DNA of 64,000 nt, taken from Paramecium sonneborni. Lineage: Eukaryota > Ciliophora > Oligohymenophorea > Peniculida > Parameciidae. The stretch covers positions 186,001 through 250,000 of the forward strand of contig CAJJDN010000011.1 in the NCBI GenBank assembly GCA_905182985.1. The letters are read 5' to 3'. The number at the start of each line of letters is the position of its first letter. Position 1 is the stretch's first letter. Below are positions 50,001 through 63,187 of the stretch, piece by piece. Below the pieces are notes generated by a model, which was given only the letters and a program-made list of their open reading frames with translations, ran no database searches and was not told the origin of the DNA. The position numbers and the translations under genes were made by a program.

Positions 50001-53000
50001 TTTTTTGAAAATTTGTTTTTATAATATTGGTTCTAAAGATGGATCAAGTTCTTCTTCTACATTTTCCATTAATACTTATTATCCAAAACGAATTGAATTC
50101 TCAAGAGTTTTAAGGAAATTACTTTCACTTAATTTAGTAATTTACAAATTAGTTTCCTTTCCTAATGCTTTAATCCACTTATTAGCTTAACCTTATGGAT
50201 CAATAATCAATGGCCATCTTCTACAATTATAAACAAAGATTCCATTATCAATAGATAAATTATCTGCTGGTAATCCTGCCTCCTACCATTCTCTAATAGT
50301 AACTTCTTCTGCTAAGATTCTTTAGAGAGTGAAATTGTCACTTACAGGAATACTTAATTCTTTACAATTGTTAATCCATTTGGCTACAATTTCTGATCTA
50401 TAATTATAAGTGAATGGTCCAAGATATGCAATAGATCCAGCAGCCAATATAATATTTCCAACAAGATTTCTTAAATCTTCTTCTAATAATGCAGCATTAA
50501 CCTTCCATCTTTCAGCTTCACTAGCTAATCCTGAAACTAATTTCTCTGCTCTTACTAATTAGATTTCAGCTGTCTATTATTGTTATTTCAACATTTCAGA
50601 TTTACTTATAGACTATTAGAGATTTCTCTTAAGTTCATTAACCATATCTTAAACTTCCTTCAATTATCCCATCTTTACAGCTAATTCTTACTCAACCTTT
50701 TTTAAAGATGCCTCTGCTTCTTTTAATGCTTTTTCTTTAGGACCAACTACTTTTTTAACTTAAGCAAACTTTTCAGTTGCAACCACCCAAACTAATAAAG
50801 TTGTTGCTGCTTATGAAACATTTAAAATCTTTTCTTTTGTGAAATCAGGATTACTTAAATAAGTTTGCTTTAGTTTTTATAATCTTCTTTCTGGTACCTA
50901 TGTAACATCAAACTCAAGAAGATCTTGAATAAATGTCATACGTCCAAGTAATTTCTAAGCAGATGGCCAATCTTCTTTTTCTCCAAATAATAGATTCACT
51001 GCACACATAACAATTTAAACTAAGTTTGGTGGAGTTTTTAGGGCTTTCATTTCATTGATTGCACTTTTATCAATACTCTAAACTGCTTTTTAAGCCTATT
51101 CTAAAATTGGTAATGCTTAATCTAATTCAGCTTAACAAGAATCTCTCATTTCATTGACTTCATCCTTTTTCTTCTATGCTTCTGCTGCTTCTTTTGAAAC
51201 TATTTATTCAGTTTAATTAGCTTCTTTTGTTTTACCTTCTAATTCAACCATCATTTTAGCATTATCTTTTGCACTCTATTCAAGAATTGGTTAAAATTCA
51301 ATGATTTTCTTTTATAATTTACCAACTTCCTCATTAGTATCTTTCAAAGTCTATAAACCTACTGTATATTTCTTTATTTTTTATGGTAAAATATTTGATT
51401 ATACTTTCATCATATCAATGTATAATTTTAACAATTCTAAATAACTTGTTGGCGTAACATAATTTTTCCTTCTTAATTCGTCATAAAATCTTTCACTATA
51501 TGTTTTAACATCTGAATGAATAATAACTGACATATTTGCTAAACTTTCAATAAACTCTCCAATACCCAAATGTTCCTAACCTCCCAATTCTTTCATAGCA
51601 ACACTATTTAGTGCTTCATCAGGCCATTTATCAAACCAATCAATCGTACAACAATTGATAATTGATGGAAATTACCTACATCTATTTCTTAACTTTTCCC
51701 CTACTGGAGAGAATGCTAAGACTATATGTAGATTCTCTCTAACACGGCTTACAAAGAATTTAAGAAGAACATCTCTAGAATCATATAATCCTTATTCCTT
51801 TGCCAATGGTCTAACATCATTGATAATTTCTTCAATATCTTCAGTTGCCCATAAATTAGGCACTTCTCCTGTATTAAGAACATTGTTAATATCTTCTAAA
51901 AATGATTCTCTAACTACTTAAGTATCAGAAAACAAGAATACAACAGGTTAATCTTTAGCTCCTGCTGTTTTTAGTAGTTTTTTAAGATCATCTTTCCATG
52001 ATTATTCTCTATAATTTTTAGTGATTTCTATACTAAATACAGTTTATCCTCTAGTTTAAGCAGATAATTTAGTTAGAGATTATCTTCCTGATCCACCGAC
52101 ACCAATCAAAAGTGCATTACCTCTAGGTTATCTTAGTATTCTACACAATCTACTTAAATGCATTATAGCATCAGTAAAGAACACAAGATTCATTTACTTT
52201 TAAGATGCATTATACAAATTTAAAAATTCCTAGAATTTACGTGGTAATTCTTACAGATTATCAATTCTAATGTAATCTTTATTAGCATTTCCATAATCAC
52301 CAAAAAGTAAATTCTAAACTTAAGGTTTTTCCCATTCAAATTCAAAGACTCTTTGAGTATGACCCATTAACAGAGTTAAAAACCAATCCCTATCTTTATC
52401 ATCAACCAATCTATCTTGGAATACTCTTTGTGATTCATGAGCCCATAATTGAATAAGCATTTCTTTATTAGTTAAGTTTTCATATCTGATTTATAATATT
52501 CCTTGTATAACTTTACTAAGATCTCTTAAATTGAAAGTATAATGAGATTTGGTTGGAGTGGGTAATAATTCCTTAGTAATTTTAAAATAGATCTCTACAC
52601 TTGATTTGACAATATAAGATGCAAACTTATCCAATCCTTTATTTTATTCCATAAGAAATCCTTTAAGAATTGCAGTGAAAATAACTTCCATGGATCTCTA
52701 AGATAAATCTGGACACCATGTTTAATTGAAATGCCTAAATAAACGAGGTGTTACAGGATTACGTCCACCTCCAGGAGGAGCACAAGCTGTAATGAATTGG
52801 CAATCTTTAACATACATAAAGTATAATTTTTTGAGATCATAAAATCCTCCTTGATCTATGATTTATCTAAATAATTCATTTGGTGGTTAAGCACCATATT
52901 TTTCTAATGCTGGCATATTGACATCATCTATAAAGAGGATCATTTTACGACCAGCTGGTGGACCTAATAGATCTTTCTTCTTTTTCATAAATTTATCTTT

Positions 53001-56000
53001 ATCCATAAAAAGATCTTATAAATTCTTAGCACTTGTTTATGCAGAAAAATTAAGAGTAGAAAACACAAACTTTTCTTATTCTAAATTAAATAAATATTCA
53101 TTTATTATAACAGTTTTTCCAGTACCAGTTTCTCCTGATAATAGAATGTTAAAACCTCCTTCTATCAACTAAGTAATTATGTATTTAAATTTAACTGTAT
53201 CACTAGTAGGCACTAATATATTGAAATAAGGAATGCTAGAATTATATTTAAATTCTTAAATCTTATCAGTCCAGGGCTTAAATTCTTTGCTCTTATAATC
53301 ACAATAATAATCATAGACATCTCCTTCAAATGGAAATCCACTGAATAGAGAAATGATCTTTCCTTTTAGGTACTAACTAAATTAAGATCTACTGGAATCA
53401 TGAAGATTAGCACCAGCACTCCAAATGTAACTGAAGATCAAAACCATAGCAATATGAGATTCCATATCAAATTTATTCATTTTCTCTAAATTAACTGTTT
53501 CAGTCAATTGTTTCAAATTTATTTAAGCCAAATTCAATAATGATTTCAAGATATTATTAACAGTAGTTGGAATTTTCTCTTTGAATTCTTCCCTAACAAC
53601 TTTAAGGTTATCTTTAAAGAAATGTTCTATTTTATCAATAAGTGTATCAACATAAGTTGGAACCTTATCATCTTTCATGTACTATTCTTTGAGTTAAACT
53701 CCCCAAGTTTTGATTAATGGTTCCCAACCTAAATGATGTGGTTCCATATAAACCATACCACATCTACTAACAGTAGCTGGAGATGCAACTGCTAAATCTT
53801 AAACCTCAAACATCATAGTAAATGTAGCAGGTAATTTAATTCTTTAACCATTATTTAAACAAAGCATTTTATTATCATCAAGAACTGTGTTCATATTTTC
53901 AATCCAAAGTGCATCAACAGGTCCATCAAATATAATCCATTTCTTCTAGTCAGTTGTATCAGTAACAGCAGTTCTTACAATACTTGCAACTATACCATCA
54001 GTCCATTCATTTGTTAACACATTAGTATAACCAAACAATTCATTCATAGTAACAGATTTTGGATTGAGTGTTTACTTTTAGACAACTTTATGATAATAAT
54101 CTTAAGATCCTTCTTTATTTAATTATTCCATTGCTCTTGAAAGATTGTGAATTAAGGTTGTCTTACCAGTTCCAGTTAGTCCAACAACCATGACTCCATG
54201 TCTGACTTATATGGTTTCCATAAGTTAACAGATTTTCTTTTTAAAAGCAGCAGGATCATCATAGTGAATTAATTTAAGTTGATTAGTAATAGCATCTACT
54301 AATTATTTATCAATTTCTTCCTTCATATCAACTTCTGGGAATAGATCTTTAATAATTCCATTAAATAATGGTAAATCATGTTCAAGAAACTTGGGTACAT
54401 TACTATCTTTCATAGCTTTGATAAGAACTTCATTTTCAGGCTTATTAGCATTTTTTCTACGTAAAGCACCTGCCATAACTAAAACTGATTTGACTGCTCT
54501 CATACCAAAATCATAGTGATCTTGTTTACTTAATTATTCAGAAGATAAAGAATACAAATTAACCATTTTACGAGCTAAAATTCTACCACCTTCAAAACCT
54601 TCAGAGAAAAGAATAATTTCCGCAATCATACCATAATCAGGAATCATCATAGCCACTGGTCTAAACAAAGCTTTAAGATTATCTGGTAATTCAGTTCTAC
54701 CTGCATATCCTGGGTTCATTGTAATAAATACTCCAAATCTACGGTTTAGAGGAATGGTGCGTGATTCAAATTCAAATTAATCAACTTTTTATCTGATAGC
54801 CTATTAAATTGTAAGAATTTATTAAGCAATGACTGATAAGACTTCAATATCTATACGATTAAATTCATCAAAGCAAGCCCAAGCTCCACATTAAGCTAAT
54901 CCTGAAAAGAATCTACCCATAGTTTTGAAATCTAAACCATCAGAACAATTAAAAACGACACATTATACAGCTAATGCTTTAGCTAAATCTTTAGTTGTTT
55001 CGGTTTTACCAGTACCAGCTGGTCCAGCAGGAGCTCCACCAAAATTTAAATGTAATGCTCCTGTTAACGTCATATAACATTTATCTGTAAGTGGAGTTAT
55101 AACCAATCTTGGTCCATTACCCAAATATTCATAACCATATATAAATCTTGTATTTGTTTATCTCACTACACAGTTATCAACATCTGCCTCCCAATAATAC
55201 CTCAATTGTTTTGCCCATTCAAAATCATTTAATGATGAAACATTCTTTTCAACCATTGTTGCTACAACATCTCTAGCATGTACATCCAATACAATCAATG
55301 CACCCATTAATGTTCTCTATAAAGTATTTAAATCTCCTCTCACTATTGATACTTCCCTATTTAATAAAGAAACCATAAAATCATAATATTATGATAATGA
55401 TGTCTTTCTTCCCATTCCCATTCTCTCTATTGCTGTTGTACATCCTTCTGTCCATTTTATTAAATCAACTGTTAAAACTGGCTATGCTGGATAATCAAAC
55501 AACCACTCATCTCTCTCTAACTCTTTTTAAGGATATGCAAAGTATGCTTTCTTTGTTATATCATATAATGATTTAACCATCATATTCTATATTCTCAATA
55601 ACCAATGTTCCACTGGACCTTAAGCCATCACAATTGTTGAAAATGGAACCAATTCTGGCATTGTCTCTGGTTCTGCTGATTGCATTGCTATTATTTCTGT
55701 TGAATCTTCTATATCTGAAAATTTAATTCTGTTTATGTTATCAAAACACTTTCTTAAATGAGCTTATACAGCATGAGGATTACGAGTTTACGATAATATT
55801 TCTAATAACTCATCATTTGACAAAAAGTAAAATCTTGGAAATGCTTATCTTTTTGTCTCTAGATAATTATCTAAACTTTTTTATATATCTTCCAAAATTT
55901 TATTATTAATCTAAAATTTCTTTAATAATTCTTCTGAATTACAACAATCTTATACTAAAGGTCTTTTAAATGTTTTCAACATTATATCTCTCCAAAATTT

Positions 56001-59000
56001 ATCAACTCCCATAAATTTAGTAGTTTCTTAAGGCAATTATTTTTGAATATCATCTGCACTGAAAATGTTTTCTAAATACATCCATTATCTTTAACAAGAT
56101 AACCATTCGTCGATAATATCTGATATCAGAACCAACTTTCTTTCCCACTCTTCTACGACTGGTCGAATTTCAGCAACAAAACGAGTTCCTAACATTGTTT
56201 GAACTTTTAATTAATGGTCGTCTAATGCAGCAATAATATCATCCAAAGAACCAATTATAAATTTATCTTTTGCTTCTCTATAATGATTAACTATAAATGA
56301 TAGTTATGACCATTTCAACTTAATATCTTCAATTTATGCTTCAATACTAGCTTCACCTGATGCTTTAGCTGATATTTCTTCAATTTTTTCTCTTTTATTC
56401 ATTACACCATCAGCCAATAATTCTTAAAGTGTAAATGTTTTACCTGGTTACCAAGAAGAACCTAAATCTTCAAATATTTTCTTCCAATGTCTTGGTCTTA
56501 AATCCTTATTTCCTAATGCTTAAATTACAGGCATTATAGTTGAAACATTACTTACTCTAGAAGCATGTTGATCTAATACTTTATCTCTTCCTTCTTTTGA
56601 TAGATTATTAATATTTTATCTTAATTTCAAGATTCCAATTTCATAACTTTTCATTTCTTTTTCAATTTCTTCAACATTTAAAGTTGTAAATATGTTTTTC
56701 TATAAATCTTCATATAATTTGTTAAATTTATCAGAATGTGTCCATAACATCCTACGATCATTGTAAGTTGCTTCTAATTCTTGTAAATCTTTATTTGTTG
56801 AAACACTTAATCCCATTAACTTAGCATAATGTAAATAATTTTTATCCATATCTTTGAATCTGTCTAATGATCTTGTTTTAATTTCATTTAATTGTTAAAG
56901 TGCATCAGCAGGCTAAGTATCTTCTAAAATTAATTTTCCTTTATTAACTGATGCAGTTGTATTTTAAATATTAGTAATAAATTTACCAAATTCAGCTTCA
57001 TGTTTTTTCATCATTTCTTATTTTCTTTCCTTACATAATTCTTCAGCTTCTTTAATTTTCAATGACAATCTTAAATATTCTGCTTGAATATCATCCATCA
57101 TTACAATATCTGAGTTTTTGAGTGGATTCAAATCAAATTTTGATTTCAATAAAGAATGCATAGCTTCAACTTCTATTTTTGCTAATTCTAGTCCTTTAAC
57201 ATTTTACTCAGCTTCTTAGATAGCTTCAATAAATTCTGCATATTCTTTAAGATTCTATGGATTCTTAGATAAATTTGATGTATATGTTTATAATGTAGTT
57301 AATGTTTGATTAGCTTTCTTTTACATTAATTTGTATAAATATTCTTTAAAATTTTCTAATTTAGTAATAACTTATGGTTAAAGTTTATTTTTAATTTTTT
57401 TGCCATCAACATTAAGAATTCCTTTTGCAATATCTTTAATATATTAATTAATATCTGACAACCATTTTTTAAGTTCCATGACATGAGATTTAATGATATC
57501 GAGAGTGTGTTCTTCTTTTTCAAATTCACCTTAATTCCATGTATTTAAAAATTCATAAATAGGTTTGCATTTCATGTAATTTTAATTTACATATATTTCA
57601 GCAGCTAAAAAATCACTAGTGACTTTCTCAAATATTTCATTTTTGATATTTTAATATTCAATACTATCAGTAATTATACCTTAAACATCTGCAATACAAT
57701 CTTTGTTTTCTTTTTATTCAGATAACAATTCTCCTAATTTAGTATTTTTGATATATCCAATCATACTTTAATGAGATATAACTCTGGCAGTATTTCTCAT
57801 TACTACAATCATATCATCTAATAAACATTTTAAATGTTCTGAAATTTCTTTTTCATCAGGTGTGAATATTTGAACATCAAAATTAACAGCTGTGTTAAAT
57901 AATCCATTTTTTCGTTCCTTTTTCATTTCTTCCAATAACATACTCATGGAAGTTTGATTAATAGAAACTAGGGTTTCAACAGTCATATAATCAACTAATT
58001 TAATGAACAAATGCAATCTTCCTTTGTCCTTTTCAGCTAATTATAAAAGTAAGGCATTTTCTTCTTTTTCTTTTCTTTCTTCATTCATAGGTTTTTATTT
58101 TACTTGTTGACCAAATCTTGCTTCTTCATTTTCTTATTAGTTATTTTAATTAGTTCTATCAATAACTTCTTTACAAACAGTATCTAATTTTTATAAGACT
58201 TTATCAATAACAGAATCATAATGTTTAGATGCATCAGATCTAGCTTTCTTTTAATCTCCTTTGAAGAAATCGTCAGCTTCCCATGTTTTATTAGCTTATT
58301 AAATACTATTGCTCAATGTTTTTTGAAGTTGTAATTCATACATCATTTGATTGATGTCCATTAAATGTTAAGCAAAAGCTGGTTTAGCAACAAAGGATTC
58401 ATGAATCAATCTTTTTCTAGTCTTACTAAATAGATTATATCTCACATTTGATTTCCAAATATTGAATATTTTGGCTAGAATTATAGAATATGATAATTAC
58501 TTATGGCATAATTTTTAAAAAATTAAATATTAGTGATAATATTGAACATGGTACTTTCATGCATCCAATCTGAGAGTGAAATCACTTCAGTACTAGAATC
58601 TCCTTGCATTCTTTTCTTTCCTTTATCTGTATAGACATGTACTATGCCATGAGCAGATATAGTATAGTATTCTCTTAAAGTTTATTCTTTCTAATTTTCT
58701 CTTGTCTTGACAACAATTAGATCATAAGGTCTAAATGGTTCTTTACTTTTATTGAATTCCATAGGTAATTCTAGTTCAGCACCATCATTATTGTTTTGAC
58801 GTCTTAATTTATCTTTTTTATTATAGGCCTCACATTAGAGTTCAATAAATCCCGCCTTACTTACACAATTAATAAATTTAATTGGTGTAGTGTTACCATA
58901 CTTAGCAAAAAATTTGATGGCATCTTCACCAGTTTAAATTAGTTTCTAATATTAATGAAACACAGTTGCATCTATGTAATTGGCTTTCTGTATTTTAGAT

Positions 59001-59399
59001 ACTTACACCTTCTCCTTAAATAATCCTTTCACCATACCAGTATATGTAACATTGTCTGGTTATGCCTAACTCTATTATTTTTATCAATACTTGCTCCTCC
59101 TCTTCAATTGGCTCTTCTTATGACTATTCTATTGGTCCTGCTTACTAAATAGGTTATTCTTCATTCTTAGCTAGACTATATTCTTGTAATTCTCTCTATT
59201 TTATTTAAGACTTCAATACCTCTGGATCAAAGCGATATAACTGTTTGTACACCTCTTCATTATTTGAAAGTGAATCTATGTTCTAAATAGGCTTAATACT
59301 TGTAGCAAATTGATTCTTCTTCTTTCCAATAACTAGGCGTTTCTCCTCCCTCCTCTTTACCAGATCCTTATAATCAATTTGATCTTATCTGAAATTCAT
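47035..59399 (-). CDS. Axonemal dynein heavy chain, single-headed inner-arm type
   Basis: A microtubule motor of about 4,100 residues driving ciliary bending. The tail contains [20 protein letters not shown] and [17 protein letters not shown]1 has [18 protein letters not shown] (about 54998-55029), [10 protein letters not shown] and [23 protein letters not shown]2 has GLTGTGKTT (near 54160), AAA3 GETGTGKT (near 53120) and AAA4 GVGGSGRQS (near 52090). The coiled-coil stalk lies around 50600-51450. The C-terminus ends [30 protein letters not shown] at 47035. Length and the DNAH1/3/7/12-like tail fit a monomeric inner arm; the exact isoform is not decided. An upstream ATG at 59548 (MSFEYEVEQSTNLKRF) could be an earlier start if a ~64-nt intron is removed. 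Confidence 0.94.
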
Positions 59400-59876
59400 A
59401 AAATAATTAATTAAATAATCAAGTCATTCATTGAATATTTCAAAATGCACTTAGTAAATTCTCTCTATAATTTTTAGGTATAAATCTTAAATTCTAAATC
59501 AAACCTTTTGAGATTTGTTGACTGTTCTACTTCATATTCAAACGACATACTTTAATTTAAAAAATGTCTACAAATAATATACATTTTTTCTAAACTTTAT
59601 ATGACCTGAGACATGCCACGAAAACAGACCTTATTAGTAATCATCATTCAAATATATCTACATTCTATTCCATCTTATATTAAATTTTATATTTCTTGTT
59701 TAATTAAAGAAGCGTTATCCTATATCTTCTTACAATCTAATTTCTCATTATTTTGTAGGAACTTAAATTTACTATTGAAATCCGTTTCTATATCATGCTA
59801 TTATATACTTATGTCTTAATTCAAATTGTTGAAATGTTAGATAAAATATCAAACATTCTATTCCTCATTTTATTCA
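59400..59876. other. Dynein upstream region with possible 5' exon
   Basis: 59400-59548 holds a coding-like minus-strand stretch (FKIYTQKLQREFTK) that may be the first exon of the dynein gene. The remaining ~330 bp are A/T-rich with no supported gene on either strand. Confidence 0.4.
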
Positions 59877-60218
59877 TCATTTTATTATCTTTTTATCAAT
59901 TTCTCTATTCTTTATTTTAAAGATGAATCCAAATTATGAAAAGTTTAATTTATGATTCTTTCTTAATTTTTATTTTTCAAATATTTTCCTTGGCTAAAAC
60001 TTTTATTTCCCATTTTTGTTATATTTAACCAATATAACTCTTCCTTATGCTCCTTTAACAAGGATTTTTATTCTCTTAAAATCTTCTAATTTCACAATAG
60101 ATTTCCTTTCCCTTTCTTAAATCGAAATAGCTATTGTTTGAAGATCAACTTCATTAAATTGTAATTTGACTACATCATTTTTAACAAACTTTTCTTTAAC
60201 AAATATTTCTGATTATTT
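59877..60218 (-). pseudogene. Decayed protein-kinase fragment
   Basis: Between two TGAs on the minus strand lies a frame resembling the start of a kinase domain: KSIVKLEDFKRIKILVKGAQ, GRVILVKYNKNGKQKF. This matches the glycine-loop region of AGC-type kinases (xxIKxLGxGxxGxVxLV), with the first glycine replaced. The expected ALK lysine strand is not clear (FQPRKIFEKQK) and the frame then ends; no HRD, DFG or APE follows downstream. Upstream, other frames carry more coding-like pieces. It looks like a truncated, frameshifted gene relic. Confidence 0.45.
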
Positions 60219-60826
60219 TCAAAAAATATTAAATTTAACAATTTGAGATATGCTGTTGCAATTTTACATAAAAATTATAATCTAATTGGTAAGTATTGAT
60301 TTCCAGTTGAAAATAAAACAAAATATTAATACTTCAAATAATTATATTAGTAGTTATTCAAATCTGATTATAAGATATTATTCAATATACTACTGCTCAC
60401 TTAAATATTAATTAAATATCTTTAAGAAATTTTTGTTATGAATCGTTTTCACAATTTAAGAGATTAAACGAAGTATTTTATAATCAATCCTATTCTATAA
60501 TGTTTCTTCTTAAAAAAACTCACTTTTTTAATTTTTACATTAATTTATACCAAATAAATCTTAAATTTTATAAGAGCGTCTATTTTTAACATTGTATGAT
60601 TTTATCCAGTTACCATAAAAAGACAGTAAATATAAAAAGTGAATGAAATTTTAGTAATTCACCTTTTCTATTAATAAAAAACTAAAATAAATTGAACATT
60701 TATTATGTGTAAATATTTAGATATGGATGGTGATCCTTATTTCTTAAAGAATGAGGAGTTTGATTGAAACTTTTAGATTTGAATAAATCATATTAATCTC
60801 TTATTTATATATATATTAATTTTACA
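60219..60826. other. AT-rich stretch with small coding-like scraps
   Basis: No intact gene is found. A short minus-strand piece near 60680-60780 (SKSFNQTPHSLRNKDHHPYL) looks coding-like but has no start, stop or intron support. The rest is long A and T runs, probably relic sequence plus flanking regulatory DNA. Confidence 0.3.
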
Positions 60827-61341
60827 TCAATATTTTCGCTCTGTTCTTAATTGTAATTTATCTAGAGTTGCATCACCATATTAAAAATAACATTCATCAG
60901 CTGACTTTTAATCCTTGAAAAATGCTTTTAGAATAATCTGTTTATATTATAAAATTATACTCTAGTCTCAGCCTCATTTTCTTAAATGTTATTTGCAATA
61001 ATATGAAGTTTTACCAATTCACCACATCTAGTCTTAATATCATTCTAAATTAACTAATTTATTACAATAAGATCTGAGATCTAATTCTTTGCTAAAAAGT
61101 TATAGATATCTATTTCATATAATTCTGGATTATTTGCGCTGTATTGTTATTGTTATTTCCATTCTTTTTATCTTGGTCGATCTCTTTCTCTATCTCTATT
61201 TCTATTTCTGAATTAGAAAGAATTATTTTATCTCTTGAATCTTCGAATAGGTTTTCGTGTTTTTCCTAATTAAGCTTGCTATCTTGATTATCTATTCTTT
61301 GTATTATGCTACTCTAAATTAATTTCCTCTATTTCTGACAT
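60827..61341 (-). CDS. RRM-like RNA-binding protein, Aly/REF-like candidate
   Basis: Splicing one 23-nt intron (GTA...CAG) gives 163 residues exactly, ending LRTERKY, TGA at 60827. The N-terminal third is basic with an Arg/Asp-Glu run (RNRNRDRERDRPRQ), typical of RNA-binding proteins. The C-terminal ~85 residues follow an RRM plan: YEIDIYNF (strand 1), helix, RCGELVKLHII (strand 2), ILKAFFKDQKSADECYFQYG (strand 3 and helix 2), TLDKLQLRTE (strand 4). RNP1 aromatics are partly degenerate. The start MSEIEEINLEQ resembles the short UAP56-binding motif of export adaptors such as Aly/REF, but this is inference. Confidence 0.6.
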
Positions 61342-61407
61342 AAAATATAAATTATATAAATTTTAATGATTTTTTTAATTCAATATGAAGTACTTAAAGT
61401 TAAGAAA

Positions 61408-61713
61408 ATGAATAAATAAGATTTGATCTATTCAACATACCCTTATCAATATATTATTTAATATTTAAATTCAATTATTATTGTTTGCTATTTTCATACT
61501 TATTGCTAACTTCAAATAGGCTAAAATGAAATCTTTTTTACATCCATCATTAAATAGATCAGTAGCAAAAATTAATTAAAATTTTAAAATTAGTTTCTTA
61601 AAAAACTATCTTTTCGACTGAAAATGAAAAATTTTAAACAAATTAAATTATTATGTATTATTTAATAGTTTATCAGAAAATCAAAAGAAAGTAATGAATT
61701 AAAAATAAACTGA
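61408..61713 (+). CDS. Possible small protein, weak support
   Basis: An open frame of 101 residues (MNKQDLIYSTYPYQYIIQYL ... SKESNELKIN) with TGA at 61711. It contains a hydrophobic stretch near residues 17-30. Because only TGA terminates, frames of this length occur by chance in A/T-rich DNA. No intron signals or family resemblance support it. Confidence 0.25.
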
Positions 61714-61859
61714 AATAAATTTGTTAATATTTATACCAACCAATTTTTATATTTTTTAATGATTTTATAGTTTATCATATAAATTTGTCATAATTAGTAT
61801 TATTTATATGCCTAAAGTTGAGTGAAAAAATTAATAATAAGTTTTTGAGATTTTTTGTA

Positions 61860-62093
61860 ATGGAGTTAAATCTACCTTTATATTTTATTTAGAAAAATAG
61901 ACAAGATAATAAATCATTAAAAGAGATAATTAATAATTATCATTTCAAGAATAAGAACTCAAGATTTTAGTATATTTAAAAAAAATTAAATAGTTCAAAA
62001 GAAAATTAATAAAGAATTACAAGAATATTAATGTTTCAAAGTTAATAAATAGAAACAAATAATAATAGATAAATAAATGCATTAGGAGAATGA
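61860..62093 (+). CDS. Possible small Lys/Asn/Gln-rich protein, weak support
   Basis: A 77-residue frame, MELNLPLYFIQKNRQDNKSL ... NNRQINALGE, ending TGA at 62091. Composition is coding-like (Lys, Asn, Gln, Arg), but no domain is seen. Its end lies inside the first bases of the duplicated block that begins at 62083, so its 3' end could differ if that block is misassembled. Confidence 0.3.
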
Positions 62094-62895
62094 GACAACA
62101 TATACTTCATATTCTAAGGAGTTAAATTACAATTAGAGTTTAATTTGATATATAATTGAAAACATAATCTTATTATTTAAATAGAATTTACTAAAGCTTA
62201 GTAAAAAAAATAAGTTATAAAATTTATTTGGATGAATATTTTTTTTTTAAATTATCTTTTGACAATGAATACACAGATGATTGATTTGAAGATTTTAGCT
62301 AAATAAAATATAATTCAAAAAATATAACAAAATAGAGAATCACTATTTATTTATATTTAATATTCTAATTCCATTAGCTAATTCGCAAATTTCTTTAATG
62401 TCTTCTTGAAAAAGGGTTAATTTTTTATATTTGTTATTAAATGAAAAAAACTCAAGGGGAGTTTTTTTATTTTGGTTATTAATGATTGAAACTGTTTATT
62501 TAGTGCTAATTGGACTAATACTAATTGGTGTGTAATTATTTTTCTGATTTTGTATTCTAGTTGATTTTTACTTACATATATGTTTATAAATGCAAGTCTA
62601 ATTAGAATGAATAGCACTTTCTTCTGTGATTTTATTTTTAAACTTATAAAAATTTTCAATTTAATCACAAATTTTGCTGAAAGGTAGAATTTTAAGATGA
62701 ATTTATTCTAAAAATTGTTGTACCTGGGATTTCTATTTGATAGTTTTTTAGATTTAATGTTAATTTTCAGGCTAAGTTCTTTTAATATTTTCTTTTTCAA
62801 TTTTTTTAACTAATTTTTTTGCTTTGGGTATAATATTTTCTTCTTAAATTTTAGTTGAGTTTTTTTGGACTTGAATATTTTTTAATTTATTAGAT
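62083..62895. repeat. Duplicated block, copy 1 (offset 1,105 bp)
   Basis: From TAGGAGAATGAGACAACATA at 62083 the sequence reads the same as 63188-64000 with no difference seen over 813 bp. Copy 2 starts directly after the N at 63187 and runs off the window, so the real block is longer. Confidence 0.9.
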
Positions 62896-62990
62896 TAAGC
62901 TAATATTTTGTTCTTTCTTTCTAATCTCTTTTAGCCTCTAACGAATTCATTAATGCTTTCTAAACAAACTTTTAATTGTTCTTTAGACAT
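62340..62990 (-). CDS. Uncharacterised Lys/Gln-rich coiled-coil protein
   Basis: An open frame of 216 residues from ATG 62990 (MSKEQLKVCLESINEFVRGQ) to TGA 62340. The first half is strongly helical and charged (KRLERKNKILAQSNKLKN, KAKKLVKKIEKENIKR). The second half is Ser/Asn/Thr-rich, with a C-terminal piece FQEDIKEICELANGIRIL. A GT...AG stretch near residue 140 could be an in-frame intron but is not required. No family is recognised. It is divergent from the RRM gene at 63058 (67 bp). An identical copy starts after the gap. Confidence 0.6.
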
Positions 62991-63057
62991 AGAAAATAAA
63001 TAAAATTAAATAAAGTTCAATTCTTAATAAGGATTTTTAGTTCATAAATTAAATTTA

Positions 63058-63186
63058 ATGGGTGAAATAGTTCCTAATCAACTTTTTGTTGCTGGTTATA
63101 GTCGTAATAAAATATGTGGTGATAAAGATATAAAGGATATCTTTAAAAAGTATGGAATAATAAAAGAAGTGGCATATAAAGGATCT
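63058..63186 (+). CDS. RRM-domain protein, N-terminal fragment cut by assembly gap
   Basis: From ATG 63058 the 43 visible residues read MGEIVPNQLFVAGYSRNKIC, then DIKDIFKKYGIIKEVAYKGS, and stop at the N at 63187. QLFVAGY is an RNP2-type strand and DIKDIFKKYGIIKEV is the first helix and second strand of an RNA-recognition motif (compare LFVxxL...LxxxFxxxGxIxxV). After the N the sequence jumps to the duplicated block and the RRM does not continue. The true gene must extend into missing sequence. Confidence 0.7.
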
Positions 63187-63187
63187 N
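63187..63187. other. Assembly gap (single N) next to duplicated block
   Basis: One N separates the truncated RRM gene from a sequence identical to 62083 onward. The gap length is unknown. The junction may be a mis-join of overlapping contigs. Confidence 0.9.

Noticed and set aside
49037..55576. Several plus-strand frames of 60-100 codons within 49-55.6 kb
   Set aside because: All are antisense to the continuous dynein heavy-chain reading frame with its AAA motifs.
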